From Pseudomonas fluorescens (GTDB taxonomy: Bacteria > Pseudomonadota > Gammaproteobacteria > Pseudomonadales > Pseudomonadaceae): a stretch of DNA of 64,000 nt. The first letter of the stretch is position 1. Every line of letters starts with the position of its first letter. Under the pieces are notes generated by a model. That model was not told the origin of the DNA. It ran no database searches and saw only the letters and a list, made by a program, of their open reading frames with translations. The stretch covers positions 310,001 through 374,000 of the forward strand of contig NZ_KZ477985.1 in NCBI RefSeq assembly GCF_002837185.1, given 5' to 3'. The position numbers and the translations under genes are program-made. This document shows positions 58,908-64,000 of this stretch, piece after piece.

Positions 58908-59220
58908 TCACCACCTCACATGCCTTCACGATAGTTGTCTTTTCGACTACTGTATTTATATACAGCTAAAAGCATAAGCCAAACGCCGGGGTTTGGATAG
59001 CAGGTTTTTAATGTAGTTGGGAAATGGGGGGTTGCTACACCGGAAATTTAACCGGTTCGATCATTACCGCGCGGAGGGTGGGAACGAGCTGGGTGAAATA
59101 AGTGCCTCGTGTCAGACGGCCACCATCTTATTCCCCAGCGCTGGCCTTTTTCCTGCAAGCAGAACAACCGTCACCTCCACCCCGCATTATCCGGTCGCAC
59201 CGACCTAAGGAAGCAACATC
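58908..59220. other. Divergent gap between yebG and the psiE-like gene
   Basis: 313 bases. Holds the yebG LexA box and, at 59039-59056, an inverted repeat ACCGG-N8-CCGGT of unknown role upstream of the psiE-like gene. No Pho box was recognised. Confidence 0.5.
58950..58965. promoter_or_regulatory. LexA (SOS) box of yebG
   Basis: CTGTATTTATATACAG matches the LexA consensus CTGT-N8-ACAG perfectly, with an AT-only centre. It is 42 bases before the yebG start, where it would cover the promoter. Confidence 0.9.
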
Positions 59221-59709
59221 GTGAAAATCAACTGGGCCGAAAAGCTGCGCCAGCAAGTCCATGGGCTGGCCGAGTCGCTGGGCAATCTGTTTGTGGAGTC
59301 GTTCCATTACCTGGCGCTGTTCGCCATTGGTGCAGTGACCGCCTGGGCGGCAGTGATGGAATTTCTGGGGATGCTGGAGAACGGGCACATCAAGATCGAT
59401 GACATCTTGCTGCTGTTCATCTACCTGGAATTGGGCGCCATGGTCGGGATTTACTTCAAGACCAACCACATGCCCGTGCGCTTCCTGATCTACGTGGCCA
59501 TCACCGCGCTGACGCGGCTGCTGATTTCCAACGTGTCCCATCACAACCCGCCTGACGTAGGCATTATCTACTTGTGCGGCGGGATTCTGCTGTTGGCCTT
59601 CGCGATTCTGGTGGTGCGCTACGCGTCGTCGGCGTTCCCTTCGGTGAAAGTCGAAGGCCCGCGTCGCAAGGGCGAGGCGAGCCTGGAAACCGAGAAGGGC
59701 GAGCTTTAA
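59221..59709 (+). CDS. PsiE-family inner-membrane protein
   Basis: 162 residues, four predicted membrane helices (for example LALFAIGAVTAWAAVMEFLGML and VGIIYLCGGILLLAFAILVVRY) with a basic C-terminal tail. The phosphate-starvation-inducible PsiE family has unknown function. The start is GTG at 59221 with AAGGAAG upstream. The stop overlaps the converging DUF3509 gene by 4 bases. Confidence 0.87.
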   Translation: MKINWAEKLRQQVHGLAESLGNLFVESFHYLALFAIGAVTAWAAVMEFLGMLENGHIKIDDILLLFIYLELGAMVGIYFKTNHMPVRFLIYVAITALTRLLISNVSHHNPPDVGIIYLCGGILLLAFAILVVRYASSAFPSVKVEGPRRKGEASLETEKGEL

Positions 59710-60023
59710 AGCCCGACGCTGAACGGCAGATGACGGGTGGGCGGCCGCTGCAACAGCTTGTGATTGTCCCCATCCGTCATCACCGCCAGGATTTCCATGG
59801 CGCTGTGACCCTGCTCGATGGCAATACCGAACTGGATGCTTTGCACCAGGCGCTTGAGCCGTTGCGGGTCGTTGCGTTGTTCGGCGCTGATCATGCGCTT
59901 GGCCACTACGCCGCCGTCATCGGAGAGGGTGAGCATGATGCTGCCGTCCAGCCGCTGGATGCTCAGGTTGACGCGGTATTGTGGGCTGAAAGTGTCGGTG
60001 ATGATCTGAAAAGGGTTGTCCAT
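59706..60023 (-). CDS. DUF3509 domain protein
   Basis: 105 residues, a small Pseudomonas-specific family of unknown function. Recognised from MDNPFQIITDTFSPQYRVNL and the central RMISAEQRNDPQRLKRLVQSI. No signal peptide or membrane segment. Related proteins are often found as several copies per genome. Confidence 0.82.
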   Translation of the reverse strand: MDNPFQIITDTFSPQYRVNLSIQRLDGSIMLTLSDDGGVVAKRMISAEQRNDPQRLKRLVQSIQFGIAIEQGHSAMEILAVMTDGDNHKLLQRPPTRHLPFSVGL

Positions 60024-60337
60024 GGTGCGTTACCGCCTGATAAGAACATGCAGTCATTGACGACCGGTGTCGGGAATAGTTCGCGTTGCCTGACCACCGG
60101 CCAAAGTCCGTTTTCCTCAAAAGCTCTACAGCAAGGGGCGTGCCGTACAGTCGCGGGGTTCGAAATGTGGGAGGGGGCTTGCCCCCGATGGCGGTGCATC
60201 GGCCAATGAATACTTGGCTGAAAGACCGCTATCGGGGGCAAGCCCCCTCCCACATTTGAACTGCGTTGTGCTTGGGGGAAGTGACCTGTTTCAGGGCAGC
60301 ACGGAGAAAACGATCGCAGACAGCGCAATCAGCCCGA
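60024..60337. other. Gap between the DUF3509 gene and sdaA
   Basis: 314 bases. Contains a REPIN (60167-60253) and, overlapping the sdaA stop, a 17-codon hydrophobic frame on the minus strand (60291-60344). Otherwise nothing was seen. Confidence 0.5.
60167..60253. repeat. REPIN, copy 5
   Basis: Inverted arms GTGGGAGGGGGCTTGCCCCC and GGGGGCAAGCCCCCTCCCAC with a ~45-base spacer. Lies downstream of sdaA (minus strand) and upstream of the DUF3509 gene. Confidence 0.87.
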
Positions 60338-61714
60338 TCAGCACTCCACCCAGCTGACCGCCAGGCCGCCCCGCGACGTTTCTTTGTACTTGTCATGCAT
60401 ATCGGCGCCGGTATCGCGCATGGTGCGGATCACCCGGTCGAGGGAAATGAAGTGCTTGCCGTCGCCGCGCAGGGCCATTTGCGTGGCGTTGATCGCTTTG
60501 ACGGCCGCGATGGCGTTGCGCTCGATGCACGGCACCTGCACCAGGCCGCCGACGGGGTCGCAGGTCAGGCCGAGGTTGTGTTCCAGGCCGATTTCGGCGG
60601 CGTTTTCCAACTGTTCGGGGGTGGCGCCAAGGATATCCGCCAGCCCTGCAGCGGCCATGGCGCAAGCCGAGCCCACTTCGCCCTGGCAGCCGACTTCGGC
60701 GCCGGAGATCGAGGCGTTCTTTTTACAGAGGATGCCGACGGCGGCGGCGGCCAGGAAGAAATTGACCACGTCGTCGTCAGACGCGTCGGCATTGAATTTC
60801 ATGTAGTAATGCAGCACGGCAGGGATGATCCCCGCCGCGCCATTGGTCGGTGCGGTGACCATACGCCCGCCGGCGGCGTTTTCTTCGTTGACGGCGAGGG
60901 CGAACAGGTTGACCCACTCCATGGCCGACAAGGTTGACGTGATGACATTGGGCTTGCCGATTTCCAGCAGGCTGCGGTGCAATTTCGCAGCGCGACGCGG
61001 CACGTCCAAACCACCGGGCAGAATGCCCTCATCGCGCAGGCCCTGTTCCACGCACTCGCGCATTACCGACCAGATATGCAGAAGGCCGCTGCGGATGGCT
61101 TCGTCGCTGCGCCAGGCGCGTTCGTTGGCCATCATCAATTCCGAAACCCGCAGGCCGTGCTTGTTGCACAAGGCCAGTAGTTCAACGGCGCTGGAAAAGT
61201 CGTAGGGCAATTGCACATCGCTGGTCGGCGCTATGCCCGATGCGGCTTCGGCCGCTTCGATGATGAAACCACCGCCCACCGAATAGTAGGTTTGCTCGCT
61301 CAACAGACCGCCGTCGCCGTAGGCGTGCAGGGACATGGCGTTGGGGTGGTAGGGCAGGCTTTCATCGAGCAGCAGCAGGTCGGTGTGCCAGTCGAAGGCA
61401 ATGGCCTGTCGGCCGGCGAGTAACAACTGGCCGGACTCGCGCAGTTGCTGGATGCGCGCGTTGATCGAGGTGGGGTCGACCTGATCCGGCCATTCGCCCA
61501 TCAAACCCATCACACAGGCGCGGTCAGTGGCGTGGCCGACACCGGTCGCGGACAGCGAACCGTATAAGCGCACTTCGACGCGCCGGGTCTGGCTGAGTAA
61601 CTGCTGGTCGGCCAGTGCCTGGGCAAAGGTCGCGGCAGCCCGCATCGGGCCGACGGTATGAGAGCTGGACGGGCCGATGCCCACCTTGAATAGATCGAAA
61701 ACGCTGATAGCCAT
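60338..61714 (-). CDS. sdaA: L-serine ammonia-lyase (iron-sulfur L-serine dehydratase)
   Basis: 458 residues, single-chain type. Converts L-serine to pyruvate and ammonia with a [4Fe-4S] cluster. N-terminal [16 protein letters not shown]. Cluster cysteines are in [37 protein letters not shown]-terminal CIERN...SWVEC, with the terminal cysteine that tucks into the active site in the E. coli enzyme. Divergent from a LysR-type regulator, which probably controls it. Confidence 0.94.
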   Translation of the reverse strand: MAISVFDLFKVGIGPSSSHTVGPMRAAATFAQALADQQLLSQTRRVEVRLYGSLSATGVGHATDRACVMGLMGEWPDQVDPTSINARIQQLRESGQLLLAGRQAIAFDWHTDLLLLDESLPYHPNAMSLHAYGDGGLLSEQTYYSVGGGFIIEAAEAASGIAPTSDVQLPYDFSSAVELLALCNKHGLRVSELMMANERAWRSDEAIRSGLLHIWSVMRECVEQGLRDEGILPGGLDVPRRAAKLHRSLLEIGKPNVITSTLSAMEWVNLFALAVNEENAAGGRMVTAPTNGAAGIIPAVLHYYMKFNADASDDDVVNFFLAAAAVGILCKKNASISGAEVGCQGEVGSACAMAAAGLADILGATPEQLENAAEIGLEHNLGLTCDPVGGLVQVPCIERNAIAAVKAINATQMALRGDGKHFISLDRVIRTMRDTGADMHDKYKETSRGGLAVSWVEC

Positions 61715-61851
61715 GCTAAAGCCTTACAAGCAATGGAGTGGACATCGCTGCCATGTTTTGTAGAGCAGGCGGAGTTGGCGCGATACTGAGCCTCTGGATC
61801 AGCGCTGACCAACGAATTATCCTAAGACACCCTTTAGCAGGACTAAACGCT

Positions 61852-62799
61852 ATGACCCGGCCCCTTCATGGCCAGACCTATGTCTGGCTGCATGTTTTTT
61901 CTTGCGCTGCGCGGCACCTTTCGTTCACCCGCTGCGCCGAGGAATTGCACATCACGCCGGGCGCGGTGAGTCAGCAGATCCGTCAGTTGGAAGAGCGCCT
62001 GGGCTTCAGACTGTTTCACCGCCGCGCACGGGGTGTAGAGCTCAGCGCCGAAGGGCAGCGCCTGGCGACAGTGGTAGGGGAGGCCTATGGCAGCATCGAC
62101 GCCGAATTGCAGCGTCTGGACGCGGGGATGATCAGTGGCACCTTGCGCCTGCGCTCGATCCCGTCGTTTCTCGGCAAGTGGCTGACCCCGCGCCTGCCAC
62201 GCTTGCAGCAACGCTTTCCGGACATTCAGTTGCGCATGGTTGCCGAAGACAGCAGCGTCGCGCTGCATGAGGGCGACTTCGACCTGGCCATCGACTTGAA
62301 CGATGGCAGCTATCCCGGCTTGTTATCCACAGCCCTGTTGGATGAGCAGATATTTCCGGTGTGCGCCCCCAGCCTGTTGCGTGGCCGGCCGCCATTGCAT
62401 GGCCCCGCCGACCTTGCCCACTTTCCGTTGCTGCACGACATCACCGCCTGGCGTGGGAGTTTTGAGTATGCCGAGTGGGAGTTCTACCTGAATGCCATCG
62501 GTTACCCCGATGCCGATGTGCGTCGCGGGCACACCTTCAACCGCAACCACCTGACCATCGAAGCCGCCATTGCCGGCATGGGTGTGGCCATTGCACGGCG
62601 CACCTTGCTCAATGATGAGCTGGAACGCGGCACGCTGATCGTGCCGTTTGGCCTGGCCGTGCCCAACCATAAACGCTACGTGCTGCTGTATGCGCCGGGT
62701 GCATTGAGTCACCCCGGCGTGCGGGCGGTGCACGACTGGCTGGTGGAAGAAGCGGGGATTTTTCGCGCCCTGCACCCGTTGGGAGCGGGGCAATCTTGA
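61852..62799 (+). CDS. LysR-family regulator (GcvA-like)
   Basis: 315 residues. N-terminal helix-turn-helix (HLSFTRCAEELHITPGAVSQQIRQLEERLGFRLFHR), then a LysR substrate domain (GTLRLRSIPSFLGKWLTPRLPRLQQRFPDI). It belongs by appearance to the GcvA/DsdC-like branch. Divergent position, 137 bases from sdaA, suggests control of serine catabolism; the effector is not known. The start is the ATG at 61852 with AGGA upstream; the open frame extends to 61738. Confidence 0.87.
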   Translation: MTRPLHGQTYVWLHVFSCAARHLSFTRCAEELHITPGAVSQQIRQLEERLGFRLFHRRARGVELSAEGQRLATVVGEAYGSIDAELQRLDAGMISGTLRLRSIPSFLGKWLTPRLPRLQQRFPDIQLRMVAEDSSVALHEGDFDLAIDLNDGSYPGLLSTALLDEQIFPVCAPSLLRGRPPLHGPADLAHFPLLHDITAWRGSFEYAEWEFYLNAIGYPDADVRRGHTFNRNHLTIEAAIAGMGVAIARRTLLNDELERGTLIVPFGLAVPNHKRYVLLYAPGALSHPGVRAVHDWLVEEAGIFRALHPLGAGQS

Positions 62800-63012
62800 G
62801 GAAAACTGGACGTAAGAAGTTGTAACTAACTCCCCACCCTACCAGCGTTTTTGCCCGTCGTCAGGGTTAATTTGTAATGTGGGATTTATCTTTGCAAAGG
62901 GGTTGAAATGTTTCAGCAGGTGCTCAATTGTGTAATCAAGAGGTCATGGTTTCACCACCCCGGTGTTGCAGTTTGTGATCTCTGGCGAGCTAGCTGAAAT
63001 AAGGGAAGAACT

Positions 63013-63423
63013 ATGCAAATCCAAGTCAATAGCGATAACCATATTGAAAGCAGCATCCGACTGGAGGAGTGGGTACGTACCACCATTGAGAGCACGCTCG
63101 AACGTTATGAAGAAGACCTGACCCGTGTGGAGGTCTACCTGCGGGATGAGAACGGCGACAAGCCCGGTCCCCACGATTTAAGTTGCCGTCTGGAGGCTCG
63201 GCCAAAAGGCCACCAACCGCTTTCGGTGCTACACAAGGCCGATACGCTGGAACAAGCGATCGATGGCGCAGCCACCAAGCTCGATCACGCGCTGGAACAT
63301 CTGTTCGGCAAACTGCAAGGCAAGCCCCGCGCTGCCGGTAAAAACCAGCCGACCACCAAAGTCAATGAAGATGAGCTTGAACAGGAGTTTCTGGAAAAAG
63401 AACGTGCCGTATTCAACGGCTGA
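63013..63423 (+). CDS. HPF/RaiA-family ribosome-associated protein
   Basis: 136 residues. N-terminal beta-alpha-beta-beta-beta-alpha domain as in hibernation factors (IQVNSDNHIESSIRLEEWVR, LTRVEVYLRDENGD, LEQAIDGAATKLDHALEHLFGKL). A charged C-terminal tail (about 105-136) replaces the dimerisation domain of long HPF. It may bind the 30S subunit in stress; it is distinct from the rpoN-linked hpf gene. AGGGAAGAACT precedes the ATG. Followed by a terminator. Confidence 0.85.
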   Translation: MQIQVNSDNHIESSIRLEEWVRTTIESTLERYEEDLTRVEVYLRDENGDKPGPHDLSCRLEARPKGHQPLSVLHKADTLEQAIDGAATKLDHALEHLFGKLQGKPRAAGKNQPTTKVNEDELEQEFLEKERAVFNG

Positions 63424-63445
63424 CGGTTTTTGACTTTCATTGAAG

Positions 63446-63474
63446 ACGGGCCTGCGCGAGCAGGCCCGTTTTCG
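63446..63474 (+). terminator. Terminator after the HPF-like gene
   Basis: ACGGGCCTGC and GCAGGCCCGT form a 10-base stem with a GCGA tetraloop, followed by TTTTCG. Located 23 bases after the stop codon. Confidence 0.9.
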
Positions 63475-63475
63475 T

Positions 63476-64000
63476 TTACCTGCGCTGGCGAAAGAAAAAC
63501 CCGCTAAGCATCGCCAGCCCGCAAGCACCCAACCCTGCAAAGAGCATGGCCCAGCCGGCGCCGTTGCGCAGAGCTGCCTGGGCATCGCTGAACGCCAACC
63601 CCCGTGCGTCCAGCTTGCCCGCCGCGAGGTGCTGGCTGAGGGCCGGCCAATCCATTGCCGTGCCTGGCGGCAGTACCTCGGCCAGGTAATGGCCGATCCC
63701 CAGTAACAGCACCAGGCCCATCAGCGCGATATTGAGCGCCAGGGTGATCAGCCGGGCGCTGAAGTCGATGCCCGAGGCCATGCCCGCGCGATCAGCCGAG
63801 ACGGCGCCGGTGGTGGTGTTGGTGGTGGGCGAGTTGGTCAGCGCCAGGCCAGTGCCTGCCATCACGCAACTGAGCAGTACCAGCAGCGTGAGTGGCTGGG
63901 CGGCGACATTGGCCGCGGCCATCGCCAGAAACCCTGCGCCCATGGTCGCCAGGCCCACCGGGATAATGCGTTCGGCGCCGTAGCGCAGGGCCAGGCGTTC
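63476..64000 (-). CDS. MFS transporter, C-terminal part (cut by the window edge)
   Basis: The last ~174 residues of a 14-helix drug:H+ antiporter (DHA2, EmrB/QacA-like). The frame is open to the right edge (ERLALRYGAERIIPVGLATM). It continues through membrane helices (LTLLVLLSCVMAGTGLALTN) and a TGAVSADRAGMASGIDFSAR segment typical of late DHA2 sequences, and ends FFFRQRR. The substrate is unknown. Confidence 0.82.
   Translation of the reverse strand, partial: ERLALRYGAERIIPVGLATMGAGFLAMAAANVAAQPLTLLVLLSCVMAGTGLALTNSPTTNTTTGAVSADRAGMASGIDFSARLITLALNIALMGLVLLLGIGHYLAEVLPPGTAMDWPALSQHLAAGKLDARGLAFSDAQAALRNGAGWAMLFAGLGACGLAMLSGFFFRQRR

Noticed and set aside
60266-60937. Plus-strand open frame of 223 codons opposite sdaA
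   Set aside because: Antisense shadow of L-serine dehydratase with no domain.

Overview
The window is chromosomal DNA of a fluorescent pseudomonad, most likely of the Pseudomonas fluorescens group. The evidence is high-GC coding sequence, an intact algD-8-44-K-E-G-X-L alginate operon, the homogentisate hmgR-hmgA-fahA-maiA block, the aapJQMP amino-acid transporter next to rhlB, and several paired REP elements (REPINs) of the GTGGGAGGGGGCTTGCC type typical of this group. No rRNA, tRNA, CRISPR array, IS transposase or phage gene was recognised. The alginate operon's algL runs off the left edge and an MFS transporter gene runs off the right edge.

Layout. 1-11.0 kb (minus strand): alginate operon, read from algD at 10.5 kb leftwards to algL, preceded by a long leader and a good AlgU-type promoter candidate near 11.03 kb. 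11.4-15.2 kb: yaaA, a divergent polysaccharide-deacetylase-like protein, and a PIN-PhoH ATPase. 15.5-19.2 kb: a subtilisin-type autotransporter protease. 19.35-20.5 kb: moaCDE (molybdopterin synthesis). 20.7-27.55 kb: an accessory module of two genes, an unrecognised protein made of two copies of one ~330-residue unit, and a 1583-residue RHS/YD-repeat protein with a hydrophobic variable C-terminus. The first gene and the start of the second are visibly richer in A/T than their surroundings. 27.7-34.5 kb: rhlB, a carboxylesterase and the general L-amino-acid ABC transporter aapJQMP. 34.5-36.1 kb: a small hypothetical protein and a CynX/NimT-type transporter.

36.1-45.9 kb: a chaperone-usher fimbrial operon on the minus strand with six DUF1120 subunits (four before the chaperone and usher, two after), organised like the E. 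coli gltF/yhc fimbrial locus. On its upstream side lie two plus-strand signalling genes, a REC-Hpt protein and an RcsB-like response regulator, with no histidine kinase nearby. This resembles the Cup fimbriae plus Roc/Rcs/Pvr regulator arrangement known in P. aeruginosa.

46-64 kb: NTF2-like protein, GIY-YIG protein, TonB-dependent siderophore receptor, PBP4-type DacB, then hmgR divergent from hmgA-fahA-maiA (final steps of tyrosine/phenylalanine breakdown: homogentisate to fumarate and acetoacetate) and an aromatic-acid MFS transporter. These are followed by a SirB1-family protein, a leucine-dehydrogenase-family protein whose catalytic lysine position is threonine, SOS-regulated yebG with a perfect LexA box, a PsiE-family protein, a DUF3509 protein, L-serine dehydratase with a divergent LysR regulator, an HPF/RaiA-type ribosome-associated protein and the partial MFS gene.

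The most noteworthy items are the duplicated-unit protein plus RHS module without a visible immunity gene, the DUF1120 fimbrial operon with a kinase-less phosphorelay beside it, the Lys-to-Thr change in the leucine dehydrogenase, and a REP palindrome translated as part of the AlgK N-terminus.
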